Positions 30,036 to 39,475 of a stretch of 64,000 nt of DNA are shown here, piece after piece. Location of the stretch: contig NZ_CP038273.1 of assembly GCF_004571175.1 (NCBI RefSeq), positions 1,488,001 to 1,552,000 on the forward strand, read 5' to 3'. The DNA comes from Legionella israelensis. Its GTDB lineage: Bacteria > Pseudomonadota > Gammaproteobacteria > Legionellales > Legionellaceae. The position numbers and the translations under genes were made by a program. Within the stretch, counting starts at the first letter, position 1. Each line of letters opens with the position of its first letter. The notes under the pieces are model-generated. The model made no database searches. It worked only from the letters and a program-made list of their open reading frames with translations, and had not been told where the DNA came from.

Positions 30036-31103
30036 ATGAAACTGTCTGCAAAAGGGAAAGGAATCATCTTTATGTGTTTAAGTGCTGCTATAGTAAGTGC
30101 AGCCAGTCCAACTCTCGCCAAGCTTCTGGAGCTTGGCAGCCAACATCCCATCCATGGACGCAATCCCATTTCCTTTTGTAATGTCCTTTTTGCTGGTGAT
30201 TTAATTGCCGTCATCACCTTGTTGTTCATTTTTTACAGGGAATTAAAAACGTTTAAACCCAAAAGCCTAAACTGGAAAAACTGGAAACTCATCTCATTAA
30301 GCGCCTTTATTTCAGGATGCCTCTCTCCGAGCCTCTATTTTTTGGGCATCATGTACGCTGATATCATTAACGTGATATTGATATCCACTTTATTAACGCC
30401 AATGCGATTATTTGCCGGCTGGGTTTTTTATCGTGAAATCCCTCAACTTCGTACACTGTTAGGTTCTTTATTGACTATAGTCGGCATTCTTGCGGCTTTT
30501 TTCATTCAACTCTGGGTATCCGGACATCCTGAAAAAACCATGTTATCTCCAACCGAAGGAGCATTGTATTCATTTCTTGCCAGAACACCCTATTCCGGAG
30601 AGATGTGTATTTTGATGGCTATCCTTTTGAAAACCATCAGCATGCTTATCAATTTTCATGCCGTTCGAACACTTCCTTTAGGTGCTTTCTCCGTACTAAG
30701 TATGTTTTTAGGCATCATTTTCTTTTCCTTTATCGTGATATTGACTGTCGGCTGGTCACATTTTGCCGATATTTTTTCACCCTTTCTCTGGCAATGGATG
30801 CTCCTCTATGGTGGCGTTATTGTGGGTCTTAGAACTTATTTTAAATATATAGGAATGAAATATGCTGACGTTAGTATTGTGGTCACCAGCTCTTCTGTAG
30901 TTCCTCTTGTTTCCATTTTTTTTGCCTATCTCATCCTCGGAACCTTACCTGGAATCGCTCAAATACTGGGAGGAAGTCTCATTTTGGCAGGACTTGTTTT
31001 AAACATTGCCAGCAAGCTGAAAACAGAAGAACCCCAAAAAGCCCTGGAAGAAAAAAATTACCTGGATTTTCAGGTAATTGAAGCAAAACCCTTAAAGGAG
31101 TAA
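30036..31103 (+). CDS. DMT/EamA family permease
   Basis: Ten membrane segments in two EamA-type halves; the first begins KGIIFMCLSAAIVSAASPTLAKLL, and the second half ends with the PLVSIFFAYLILGTLPGIAQILGGSLILAG motif typical of EamA transporters. 355 residues with a charged C-terminal tail. Substrate unknown; the family exports small metabolites and amino acids. Single gene. Confidence 0.85.
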   Translation: MKLSAKGKGIIFMCLSAAIVSAASPTLAKLLELGSQHPIHGRNPISFCNVLFAGDLIAVITLLFIFYRELKTFKPKSLNWKNWKLISLSAFISGCLSPSLYFLGIMYADIINVILISTLLTPMRLFAGWVFYREIPQLRTLLGSLLTIVGILAAFFIQLWVSGHPEKTMLSPTEGALYSFLARTPYSGEMCILMAILLKTISMLINFHAVRTLPLGAFSVLSMFLGIIFFSFIVILTVGWSHFADIFSPFLWQWMLLYGGVIVGLRTYFKYIGMKYADVSIVVTSSSVVPLVSIFFAYLILGTLPGIAQILGGSLILAGLVLNIASKLKTEEPQKALEEKNYLDFQVIEAKPLKE

Positions 31104-31183
31104 GCTTAAGTAGATATGAATTTCCACATTCTTGTATTATGTGCTATTTTTAAAAAAAACAATAAGTAAATCAGGATGATAAA

Positions 31184-31708
31184 ATGATAAATTTTATAGA
31201 ACATGCACGTTTGTATGCAGCCTATCATCAAATGCCCAGTAGCCGATACACTCATTTTGCCAGTATACCGCTCATTCTTCTCTCTTCCATGATTTTTCTC
31301 AGTTTTTTTCAAATAGGAATCACCAATGTACTCTACGTGGATTTTGCTACCATCGGAACCTTGGTCTTGATCATCTATTCTTTTATGCTGAACTGGAAAT
31401 TGGCATTGCCTTTAACACCCATTCTCATTTTTCTTTTGTGGATTGCAACACTTTTTGGTTACGCAGGCCCCACAGTAACAGCGGTCTGGGCATTCATCAT
31501 CACGTTCGTCCTTGGTTGGGGATTGCAATTTATAGGTCACATGATGGAAGGAAAACATCCTTCGATCAAAGATCATATTTATGAAGCAATTGTCATAGCC
31601 CCTTTATTTTTAATGGCTGAGTTATTTTTTATGGCCAATTGGCTTCCTGAGTTAAAAAATAAAATTTACGTGACAGAAGAGCCATCTGATAAACGAGACA
31701 GCAAATAA
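31184..31708 (+). CDS. Mpo1-like (DUF962) membrane protein
   Basis: The pattern YAAYHQMPSSRYTHFASIPLILL matches the YxxxHxxxxNRxTHxxGIP signature of DUF962/Mpo1, a yeast iron-dependent dioxygenase for 2-hydroxy fatty acid alpha-oxidation; the second half has WGLQFIGHMMEGKHPS, the second His motif. Four or five membrane segments, 174 residues. It may degrade hydroxy fatty acids or sphingoid-base products, which is inference. Its 3' end overlaps rlmKL by 43 bp tail to tail. Confidence 0.82.
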   Translation: MINFIEHARLYAAYHQMPSSRYTHFASIPLILLSSMIFLSFFQIGITNVLYVDFATIGTLVLIIYSFMLNWKLALPLTPILIFLLWIATLFGYAGPTVTAVWAFIITFVLGWGLQFIGHMMEGKHPSIKDHIYEAIVIAPLFLMAELFFMANWLPELKNKIYVTEEPSDKRDSK

Positions 31709-33795
31709 CATTGGTGAATACGTTTACTGCGTCTGAAATCCACATCAATGGTTTCAGCGGTGAGGTTTTTAACATCGTATCGCTGCTCAAGTGCCGGTGA
31801 TAATTTAAATTTTCTTAAATTGGTGGAAAAATACAGCATGCCTCTCGGGTTGAGCAATTTCATTGTCGCATCAATCAAACGGATATGATCACGTTGGATA
31901 TCAAAGGATTGAGTCATGCGCTTGGAATTGGAAAAACTGGGTGGATCTAAAAAAATGACATCAAAACGCTCACGACAGCTTTTCAGCCATTCAAGACAGT
32001 CTGATTGGACAAACTGATGCTGCGATACATCAAGTTCATTCAATTTAAAATTATCCCTAGCCCAGCTTAAGTAGGTTTTTGACATGTCGACATTAGTCGT
32101 TATTGCTCCTGCCAATGCCGCATGCACACTGGCGGTAGCCGTATAACAAAAACAATTTAAAAAACGAGTTCCCGCATCCAGTCTGGAAAAACGTAATCTT
32201 AACAGGCGATGGTCAAGAAACAGTCCGGTATCCAGATAGTCGTATAAATTGACTTTTAATTTCGCCTGATCCTCACTTACGATCATGGTCTTTCGCGTCT
32301 GGTTTAATTTTTGATACTGATCACGACCTTTTTGCTGTTGCCGCTGTTTGACTACAATTTTATCCGCTTCAATACCGAGCACCGCCGGAATAGACTGAAT
32401 CACTTCAAGACTGCGCTTCTCAGCCTTATGGGCAGCAATCATTGCTGGCGCTTTATATTCCTGTAGAACAACATAATCATTATATATGTCAATGGCAAAG
32501 GCATATTCCGGTAAATCAGCATCATAAACCCGATAACAATTTATCCGATTTTTTCGCGCCCATTTACTTAAATGAGCATAATTTTTTTTCAAACGATTAA
32601 TGAACATTTCAGCGCCGCTGGACAGTTTTTTGTTATCGACGCCCTGCAATTGGTTGGTAGCACGAACATCAAAACAATATAACTTACATTCCAGTGGACC
32701 ATTAAAAAGAGTATATTGTTTTTTCGACTGCAGTCCGATGGCTTTCGCCAATAAAGAGCTGGACGTCAAAATAGCCGCCTGCCAGTTTTGATAATGTTTA
32801 TTTAATACGGCTCCCAATTGCTGATACAAGGGAACCCATTGAGTGATCTCGCCCATCCTCTCTCCATAAGGAGGATTACAGGCCAGCAAACCCTTAACCT
32901 GAGTTGCTCTGCATTCCTGTATTGACTGGGTTTTGAAGTCCACTAAAGGCAAAACCCCGGCGCGCTCAGCGTTTTTAAAAGCAGCGGCAATTAACTTGGA
33001 ATTAGAGTCAGAACCCAACAATTTTATTTTTACCGGTTTTACCTGACTTAAAGCATGGGAGCGCAGTTTTTCCCATAAGCCAGGTTGATGCTGGCTCCAG
33101 TACATAAGAGACTGATCTTGGCGTAATAAGCCAGGAGCAATATGTGCAGCCATCATTGCAGCTTCAATGACCAGGGTTCCTGAGCCACAAAAGGGATCGT
33201 GAAAAGCATACCCCTTAGCAGCCAATTCCGGCCATTTGGCCCGCATTAGCAAGGCGGCAGCCACATTTTCCTTCAGGGGAGCAACGCCAGCTTTACTGCG
33301 ATAGCCCCGCTGATGCAGACTGTATCCGGTTAAATCGAAACTGACGGTCAGTTGTTCATTTTTCAGGTAAGCATGCAGTCGAATCTGCGGATTGTCCTTA
33401 TTAACGGTTGGTCGACTGATGTTCAATTGACGGAAATGATCCACGATGCCATCTTTGACCAATTGCGCGCCATACATGGTATTGCGGATGCGAGCGGAAG
33501 AACCATGAAATTCAACAGCAATGGTCTTATCAGGGCTGAAAACCGTTTGCCAGGGAAAATTGGCACAAAGCTTGTTCAAAGCTTGTTCATTACTGGCATT
33601 GCCATTAAATAAAATCAACTGCAAACGATTGGCAATTCTTGACCATAGGCATAAATGGTAAACAACGGCAAGCGTTGCCTCGCCATATACTCCTTGCGGA
33701 CTAACCCTGGTCACTGAAAGCCCTAGATTTTTCAGTTCCTCTTCCAGTAAATACTCAAGTCCTTTGGGACAACTGATGAATAGCGAGTAATTCAT
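31666..33795 (-). CDS. rlmL: Bifunctional 23S rRNA methyltransferase RlmKL
   Basis: Fused enzyme that makes m2G2445 (RlmL half) and m7G2069 (RlmK half). An N-terminal THUMP domain (about 45-155), then HDPFCGSGTLVIEAA and LLACNPPYGERM (NPPY motif), and a C-terminal Rossmann domain with VIFLDPPSFSNSKRM. 709 residues is normal. Its start overlaps the yjgA gene by 4 bp, so the two are co-transcribed; the 3' end overlaps the Mpo1-like gene. Confidence 0.95.
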   Translation of the reverse strand: MNYSLFISCPKGLEYLLEEELKNLGLSVTRVSPQGVYGEATLAVVYHLCLWSRIANRLQLILFNGNASNEQALNKLCANFPWQTVFSPDKTIAVEFHGSSARIRNTMYGAQLVKDGIVDHFRQLNISRPTVNKDNPQIRLHAYLKNEQLTVSFDLTGYSLHQRGYRSKAGVAPLKENVAAALLMRAKWPELAAKGYAFHDPFCGSGTLVIEAAMMAAHIAPGLLRQDQSLMYWSQHQPGLWEKLRSHALSQVKPVKIKLLGSDSNSKLIAAAFKNAERAGVLPLVDFKTQSIQECRATQVKGLLACNPPYGERMGEITQWVPLYQQLGAVLNKHYQNWQAAILTSSSLLAKAIGLQSKKQYTLFNGPLECKLYCFDVRATNQLQGVDNKKLSSGAEMFINRLKKNYAHLSKWARKNRINCYRVYDADLPEYAFAIDIYNDYVVLQEYKAPAMIAAHKAEKRSLEVIQSIPAVLGIEADKIVVKQRQQQKGRDQYQKLNQTRKTMIVSEDQAKLKVNLYDYLDTGLFLDHRLLRLRFSRLDAGTRFLNCFCYTATASVHAALAGAITTNVDMSKTYLSWARDNFKLNELDVSQHQFVQSDCLEWLKSCRERFDVIFLDPPSFSNSKRMTQSFDIQRDHIRLIDATMKLLNPRGMLYFSTNLRKFKLSPALEQRYDVKNLTAETIDVDFRRSKRIHQCYLLSRLSDGSSVT

Positions 33796-34271
33796 TGTAT
33801 ATATAACCTCAGATAACGAAACAACGTCTTGCTAGCACCTGTATTTTTTCCTTTTTGCTGCTCATCAATTGCTTTTTTAACAAGCTGCCTTAAATGCTGG
33901 ATATCATCAGGATGGTGATGATGAATAAATTCCGTAAGCGCTTCACTACCCTCTGTTAATAAACGCTCACGCCAGCGCTCAGCTTCATGAAAAGCTGCAG
34001 TTTTCGCCTTGCCTTCGGCGAGCAATTCATTATAGGCGGCTATAATGGCTTCGCTGTCTGCGGCCCGCATTAATTTGCCAATCAGCTGAGCCTGCCTTCG
34101 TTTTGCGCCGTGACTTTTAATTGAGCGCGCATCGATGATGGCCTTTTTCAGCACTTCAGGCAATAAAAGCTGTTCTAATTGGCCGTCGCTTAATTTAATC
34201 ATGTCAACACCCAGCTTTTGCAGGCGTTCAACTTCCTGCTTTTTTTGTGTTTTGCTCTTTGATTGTTCCAT
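33792..34271 (-). CDS. darP: YjgA/DarP family ribosome-associated protein
   Basis: Helical DUF615 protein that binds the late 50S subunit. Typical pieces are SKTQKKQEVERLQKLGVDMIKL near the start, AKRRQAQLIGKLMR in the middle and ERLLTEGSEALTEFI. 159 residues. It precedes rlmKL with a 4-bp overlap, so both encode ribosome maturation factors in one unit. Confidence 0.92.
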   Translation of the reverse strand: MEQSKSKTQKKQEVERLQKLGVDMIKLSDGQLEQLLLPEVLKKAIIDARSIKSHGAKRRQAQLIGKLMRAADSEAIIAAYNELLAEGKAKTAAFHEAERWRERLLTEGSEALTEFIHHHHPDDIQHLRQLVKKAIDEQQKGKNTGASKTLFRYLRLYIQ

Positions 34272-34307
34272 ACTATATAAAATACATTTTATATTGCTAG
34301 TGATTAT

Positions 34308-35123
34308 ATGTTATTTGATGCCCATTTTCATATCATTGATCAGCGGTTCCCTTTAAAAATAAATCATGATTTTTTGCCAAAGCCTTTCAGCTTTCATGAT
34401 TATCAGTCCCGCATGAAACCTTATCTCTTAATCGGAGGAACCCTTGTTGCTGGCTCTTTTCAGGAAGGGTATCAAGAGTTTCTTATTGATTTTCTATCTC
34501 ATCAGGCAAAAAACCATGTTGGCATTACCACATTATCCGATGAGACTTCTGACAAAGATATCCTTGCTCTGGATGAAAAAGGCATCAAGGGTATTCGCTT
34601 TAATTTATATCGCAGCATGGCTCAGTCTCCCGAAAAATTGGTTCGTTTTTCCAGACGAATTTTTGATCTGGTGGGCTGGCATGTGGAGCTTTATGTACAG
34701 AATTCAAGGCTTGTTGAATTGGAAAAATACATCCGACAAATGCCAAAGGTCAGCATTGATCATCTGGGTTTAACCAGAGAAGGGCTTGGGCGACTCTACA
34801 GGTTAGTCGAAAAAGGCGTGCGTGTTAAAGCCACAGGTTTTATGCGCGTTGATTTTGAAGTGCTTGATGCTTTAAAAAAAATCAACGACATCTGCCCTCA
34901 GGCATTGATGTTTGGTACCGATTTGCCAGGAACCCGAGCATCACGCCCTTTTAATGCCTCTGATCTTAATCTTATTACCACTCATTTCAACGAGTCCGAA
35001 TGCAGAAACATTCTGGCTCAAAACGCACTTGAATTTTATCGTATTAAACCGGCTTCATTATCTGAAAAAGCTTCAAGTCCGGCTTCATCAAGCAACAAAC
35101 GGGCTTGTTGGCCGATCAAATAA
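34308..35123 (+). CDS. Amidohydrolase-fold protein (PDC hydrolase-like)
   Basis: TIM-barrel metal-dependent hydrolase related to 2-pyrone-4,6-dicarboxylate lactonase. Metal-site signatures: DAHFHIID at the N-terminus, SIDHLGL in the middle and MFGTDLPGTRA near the C-terminus. 271 residues. The family core seems to end at NALEFYRIK; the last 30 or so residues, rich in Ser and Ala, run into the antisense 3' end of the GDSL lipase gene (88-bp overlap). Substrate unknown. Confidence 0.8.
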   Translation: MLFDAHFHIIDQRFPLKINHDFLPKPFSFHDYQSRMKPYLLIGGTLVAGSFQEGYQEFLIDFLSHQAKNHVGITTLSDETSDKDILALDEKGIKGIRFNLYRSMAQSPEKLVRFSRRIFDLVGWHVELYVQNSRLVELEKYIRQMPKVSIDHLGLTREGLGRLYRLVEKGVRVKATGFMRVDFEVLDALKKINDICPQALMFGTDLPGTRASRPFNASDLNLITTHFNESECRNILAQNALEFYRIKPASLSEKASSPASSSNKRACWPIK

Positions 35124-36109
35124 TGGGCAACGGTGGTGGGATGCACCCGATCCCAGAATAAGTAACTCTCGCAATTCAGTGGTTCATCCTGAGGTGTTTC
35201 AGATAAGATTCGATACCAATAACCAAAGCGTGTGGCTTCAAGCAAAGATGGATTGCTTTGAATCATCTGCCATCGTTTTTCAGTGAATTTAGCGTTTTGC
35301 TTTTGCAGATCATCATATAAAAGCGTGTCATCGCCAAAAACTTCCGGCAGCCAGCCCCTGTAACCGCCCGTGTAACAGGGCTCAGTAACATTGGTTATAC
35401 CGTAATCACTGGCATGCTCTATGGCATAATTAAGAAAATGATGCACGTCAAAATAAACAAAGATCTTATCCGGATATTTTTGTCGTAATTGCTCCACTTT
35501 TTCTGCCAGTTTTCGATTATGTGCCCTGGTTAATTCCGTCAGTAAACTTTCCATATGATTCTCACGTGCTTGCGGTGAAAGCCCCATATCCGGCAGGTTA
35601 ATCAGCAAAAACTTGTTCCCCCCGTAACCAATAATACGTTCCACCACTCCACCTATGGCATCCACAACGGCATCGGTCAGCGGCTCAATGTTTGTTGGCC
35701 CATTAAGATAATTATTGGCGCCAATCCAGATGGTATATAAAGTGGACTCCTTTCTATCATAAGTATTCCAATAAAGATAATCATCGAGCTCAACCGTTAA
35801 AGTAAAAGGCAAGTTTTCTTTATACGATAGTATTGCACCCGCCCCTCCAACGGCATAATCCTGAAAACCTTCTGCATGACCATCTGAAAAATAAGACTTA
35901 TAAAGGTATTCTATCCATAAAAGTCCATTAGAAAAATGACCTTCGTAATAAGGCGGGGAAGCTGGTAGCAAATGCCACATGTAATTATATAAATTACCGT
36001 TATCAGAGAGACTGTCACCAAAGACAACAAAAGTATCAAAACGTTTATCCGCAGCAAAACCGGTCAATGAACAAAATAGCAGAAGCAAAACCACTAAGCT
36101 TTTTTTCAT
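35036..36109 (-). CDS. Secreted GDSL lipase/acyltransferase (PlaA-like)
   Basis: A signal peptide (MKKSLVVLLLLFCSLTGFA) is followed by an SGNH hydrolase domain: block I FGDSLSDNGNL (catalytic Ser), a central GGAGAI Gly, block III IGANNYLNG (catalytic Asn; the usual GxND reads GANN) and block V DRVHPT (Asp-His). It matches the PlaA/PlaC type of Legionella secreted lysophospholipases, usually exported by the type II system. The start is set at the Met of the signal peptide (36109). The 3' end overlaps the convergent amidohydrolase by 88 bp. Confidence 0.88.
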   Translation of the reverse strand: MKKSLVVLLLLFCSLTGFAADKRFDTFVVFGDSLSDNGNLYNYMWHLLPASPPYYEGHFSNGLLWIEYLYKSYFSDGHAEGFQDYAVGGAGAILSYKENLPFTLTVELDDYLYWNTYDRKESTLYTIWIGANNYLNGPTNIEPLTDAVVDAIGGVVERIIGYGGNKFLLINLPDMGLSPQARENHMESLLTELTRAHNRKLAEKVEQLRQKYPDKIFVYFDVHHFLNYAIEHASDYGITNVTEPCYTGGYRGWLPEVFGDDTLLYDDLQKQNAKFTEKRWQMIQSNPSLLEATRFGYWYRILSETPQDEPLNCESYLFWDRVHPTTVAHYLIGQQARLLLDEAGLEAFSDNEAGLIR

Positions 36110-36290
36110 ATATCCCTTCCTGTAACTCATCAAACATAAAGACCAGATAGAACCCTAGAGGCATAAGGGATTAAAAATACTTTAGTTTCAGAAAAAATAC
36201 CAGAGTACAGTATGATGTATGTTTGAACTTTTTTTCTTTACCTCACATTCCTGCTCCCTCATGGGAATGCGATGGTGATTTTTAATGCTC

Positions 36291-36442
36291 TTACTTACTC
36301 ATGTTATGCAGCTTCGTCTTTGCATCTTTGGACGCTTTTTGGAATTTCAAATGCTCATTTACTCCATGTAAACTACGCTTTAAAATTCCAAAAAGCGTCC
36401 AAATGTTCTAAAAAATACGTGCCGCGTAACATGAGTTACTTA
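36291..36442. mobile_element. 138-bp MITE copy 2 with 7-bp target duplication
   Basis: Element 36298-36435 begins CTCATGTTATGCAGC and ends CCGCGTAACATGAG, with TTACTTA on each side (36291-36297 and 36436-36442). The inner arms pair perfectly over 18 bp (GGACGCTTTTTGGAATTT and its complement). The right-hand duplication supplies the TAA stop of the adjacent permease gene. Confidence 0.9.
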
Positions 36443-37342
36443 TTCGACAGCCAGAGCGTGAGGCTGCTTATATTTTTGCCTTAACCGTGAGTGCAGGTAC
36501 GCCCGCCCAATGATAATAAAATTATAAATCAAAATGAATAACAACAAAGAATGCAACCATTTAACCGCTAACTGAGTAAACCAAGGCAAGATTAAAACCA
36601 CACCTAGACAGCCAGACAGACTTAAAATCAATGTTTTCTTTAAGGGAATTTTATTTTGTTGTAAAAACACAAGTGTGGTCAAAGGCTGTTGCATCGCCCC
36701 CGCCGTCGTCATGATGGGAAAAGCGATTAAGGGGGAAACATTCAACAAAAATAAAACTGCTTGAACCATCACGAATAAACCAATTCCTACAGAAGTTAAT
36801 GCTCCACAAATGATCATGCCCCAAAAGCCAATAAACAGTCGCCATGAGTGCAAGGCAATCAGATCGCCTCCAATCGAGAAAACATGGAGCTGATGCACAA
36901 TAACCAGTATAATCAGCAAAGCAAAGCAAGCGATCATGGCGAGACGAATAGCCTGCTTACTTAAAAAACTAACCACCCATCCCCCAATCAAACCACCGAC
37001 ACAAGCACCGGAAACCAGCGTAACCAGCGTTTTCACATCTACATTAACAAGGTGCATGAAAAAAAAGGACTCAATAATGCCAGGAATGACCTGGGCGCCG
37101 TTACATACGGCAGGCAACTCATCATCTTGAAATGTACCGAATAATTTTGCCAGAGCAACATTTACAGCAAAACTGCCTACACCAACGGTATCAGCTATGA
37201 AAGCAATAATACCACTCAGACACAGCGTCATATATTGATAAAAGGATAAACGTTCTGCAGGTCGCCGTGACCATTTATAAAACATCACGGTTATACAAAG
37301 AAGGTTAAATAGAATGATTAATGTTATCAATAAGATAACCAT
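36440..37342 (-). CDS. TSUP (TauE/SafE) family permease
   Basis: About eight membrane segments in two repeats. The pattern GIIAFIADTVGVGSFAVNVAL is the family's N-terminal signature, with GGLIGGWVVSFLSKQAIRL and later SPLIAFPIMTTAGAMQQP. TSUP proteins export sulfite, sulfoacetate or related anions; the substrate here is unknown. 300 residues. The stop codon lies in the duplication made by the downstream MITE. Confidence 0.83.
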   Translation of the reverse strand: MVILLITLIILFNLLCITVMFYKWSRRPAERLSFYQYMTLCLSGIIAFIADTVGVGSFAVNVALAKLFGTFQDDELPAVCNGAQVIPGIIESFFFMHLVNVDVKTLVTLVSGACVGGLIGGWVVSFLSKQAIRLAMIACFALLIILVIVHQLHVFSIGGDLIALHSWRLFIGFWGMIICGALTSVGIGLFVMVQAVLFLLNVSPLIAFPIMTTAGAMQQPLTTLVFLQQNKIPLKKTLILSLSGCLGVVLILPWFTQLAVKWLHSLLLFILIYNFIIIGRAYLHSRLRQKYKQPHALAVE

Positions 37343-37618
37343 AAGAAATCAATTAGAATCTGCTATTAAATTGTGCATTGATCATACATTATTGGCCGTC
37401 CTCGGTAAATATAAAAAAAACAGTCGTTAATCTTTAAGGGCAAAATGCATATAATTTATGCATTCATAAAACACTTTACCTAAGGGTTTTGTTTTTTTAC
37501 AAAGAATCCCTTATTATAAATTGATGTTACGCCGCCATCCATCGTAATAAACCTAAAAAAACCCAATACACCGTAGGATGCATTTTATCCAGGCCTTTAT
37601 CGCGAGGGAAGCTCAACA

Positions 37619-38308
37619 ATGGACTATAGCCTGACCATCAATTTCATGCTATTTAGCCTTGGCGCACTTATTGCAATTCTAAATCCCATAGGTATCTTAC
37701 CCCAATATATCTCTTTCACCGAAGAATTAAGTGAGGAAGAGCTGAAATGGACAACGAAAAGAGCCATTTTGACAGCAGGAAGCTTTTTACTTTTAGTGAA
37801 TTTAATGGGCGCTTTTATCTTACAGTTTTTTAAAATCACCATACCGGCTTTTAAGATTGCCGGAGGTATTATTCTGTTTAAAATTTCCTTGGATATGTTA
37901 TATGTCCGTATGATGCGCTCTGTAACATCCCATCGGGAGTTTGAAGAAGGCATTGCCAAAGAGGATGTGTCCATCTTTCCTTTAGCCATACCCCTTATTG
38001 CAGGGCCGGGGTCGATCACGACGGTCATCATGTTAGGTGATGAGGCAGGCACCATGATGGAATACATATTCGTCTGTTTTGCCTTGCTCTTTTGCATTTC
38101 TGCACTGTATTTAATTCTTCTTCAGGCCAGAAAAATCAGTGAACATATGGGACAAATCGGTATAAACGTCATGACTCGAATCATGGGGCTGATTCTTGCC
38201 GCTATTGCAACACAGTTTATCATCGACGGTCTTAGCGATGTCGTTCGCCATTACGTTTTTTTATCCACCAAGCTGAATCAGGCGATTGATTTGCATTCTG
38301 TTTTCTAA
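37619..38308 (+). CDS. MarC family membrane protein
   Basis: Six membrane segments; the signature NPIGILPQYISFTEELSEEE follows helix 1, and PLAIPLIAGPGSITTVIML and the final IGINVMTRIMGLILAAIATQFIIDG match MarC/YchE. 229 residues. The function of the family is uncertain despite its name; antibiotic resistance should not be assumed. Confidence 0.9.
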   Translation: MDYSLTINFMLFSLGALIAILNPIGILPQYISFTEELSEEELKWTTKRAILTAGSFLLLVNLMGAFILQFFKITIPAFKIAGGIILFKISLDMLYVRMMRSVTSHREFEEGIAKEDVSIFPLAIPLIAGPGSITTVIMLGDEAGTMMEYIFVCFALLFCISALYLILLQARKISEHMGQIGINVMTRIMGLILAAIATQFIIDGLSDVVRHYVFLSTKLNQAIDLHSVF

Positions 38309-38378
38309 TCCATGCTCATCTTAGGTCAATAAGTGCTTAATATCTAACCAGCAGTATGTTAAAGTATCGCATCTTAAA

Positions 38379-39470
38379 ATGGCGTTCTTAAATAAAATGC
38401 ACACCCAACCTGCTATATTAAAATGGTTTCGCCAAATTTTGCGAAAAAAAATCCTGATGATTTTTCTCATCGCAATCGTTATTTACGCCGCAGGAAAAAT
38501 GTTCTACGGTGCCCGTTCTGATGCCGTAGATAATAAGCCGAATAAACTCGTTGAAGTTGAAAAGGTTAAACAACAAGATTTACAACAAACCGTTAATCTT
38601 TTGGGAACGATAAAACCTAAACATGTAACGACATTGCTGGCTAAAGGCAACGGCATGCTGGATACCCTGATCCCTACTGGGCAGAAAGTCAAGAAAGGCA
38701 CGCTCATTGCCGAAATGAAAAATCCTGAGCTGGAAAATAGCGTTCAGCTTTCACAGAATGCTGAATCACTGGCCAGGGTTCAGTATGAGCGATTAAATAC
38801 CCTCATCAGCAAAGGCTATGTCAGCGCCAAAGAAGCCGAAGAAAAAAAACAAATCTGGATAGAAGCACAAAAAGAATTATCCAAAGCCAAAATTGAACTG
38901 GATAACCTTCGTTTTTATGCACCGTTTAATGGGATCATCGGTGCTTATAAAAAAAGAGAAGGAACTCAGATTAATAACGGCGAAGCCGTCGTCACCCTTT
39001 ATGATCCTTCTTCTCTTGTCGTGGATGTGGATATCCCTTGCAGCAATTTAAGAACCGTTAATGCGGGTCAAGCCGTCAAAATCCTTGGTAAAACGTATGC
39101 TTTAAATCATTTTCAGAAAATGCTGGACGAAGAAACCCATATGTGTCCTGCTGATATTGATTTTCAATGCGAGAATTGCCTGATGGGGTCAACTATTCCG
39201 ATTGAACTGGTGGTCGCTGAAAAAAAGAACACCATTGTTGTTCCTTTTCAAGCCTTATTCCTCAAAAACGGCCAACCTTTTGTCTATCTCGTAAAAAAAG
39301 GGAAAATTGTACTTGTTGCAGTAAAAACAGGGCTTCAGCAAAAAGACAAAATTGAAATTCTTACCGGGTTAAAGCCTGGACAGCAACTGGTTATTAAAGG
39401 CCAAGAGCGGCTATATCCTGATATGCCAGTGGATATTTATCAATCAGCCACTGCCCGTACTGTCGGTTAA
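38379..39470 (+). CDS. RND efflux periplasmic adaptor (MFP/HlyD type)
   Basis: An N-terminal membrane anchor (about 25-45) rather than a lipobox, then the adaptor fold: split lipoyl domain (HVTTLLAKGNGMLDTLIPTGQKVKKGTLIAEM and FYAPFNGIIGAYKKREGTQI), an alpha-hairpin between, and the C-terminal beta-barrel and membrane-proximal domain. An unusual Cys cluster (MCPADIDFQCENC) lies in the beta-barrel region. 363 residues, five bases before the pump gene, clearly one operon. Confidence 0.88.
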   Translation: MAFLNKMHTQPAILKWFRQILRKKILMIFLIAIVIYAAGKMFYGARSDAVDNKPNKLVEVEKVKQQDLQQTVNLLGTIKPKHVTTLLAKGNGMLDTLIPTGQKVKKGTLIAEMKNPELENSVQLSQNAESLARVQYERLNTLISKGYVSAKEAEEKKQIWIEAQKELSKAKIELDNLRFYAPFNGIIGAYKKREGTQINNGEAVVTLYDPSSLVVDVDIPCSNLRTVNAGQAVKILGKTYALNHFQKMLDEETHMCPADIDFQCENCLMGSTIPIELVVAEKKNTIVVPFQALFLKNGQPFVYLVKKGKIVLVAVKTGLQQKDKIEILTGLKPGQQLVIKGQERLYPDMPVDIYQSATARTVG

Positions 39471-39475
39471 TCATT

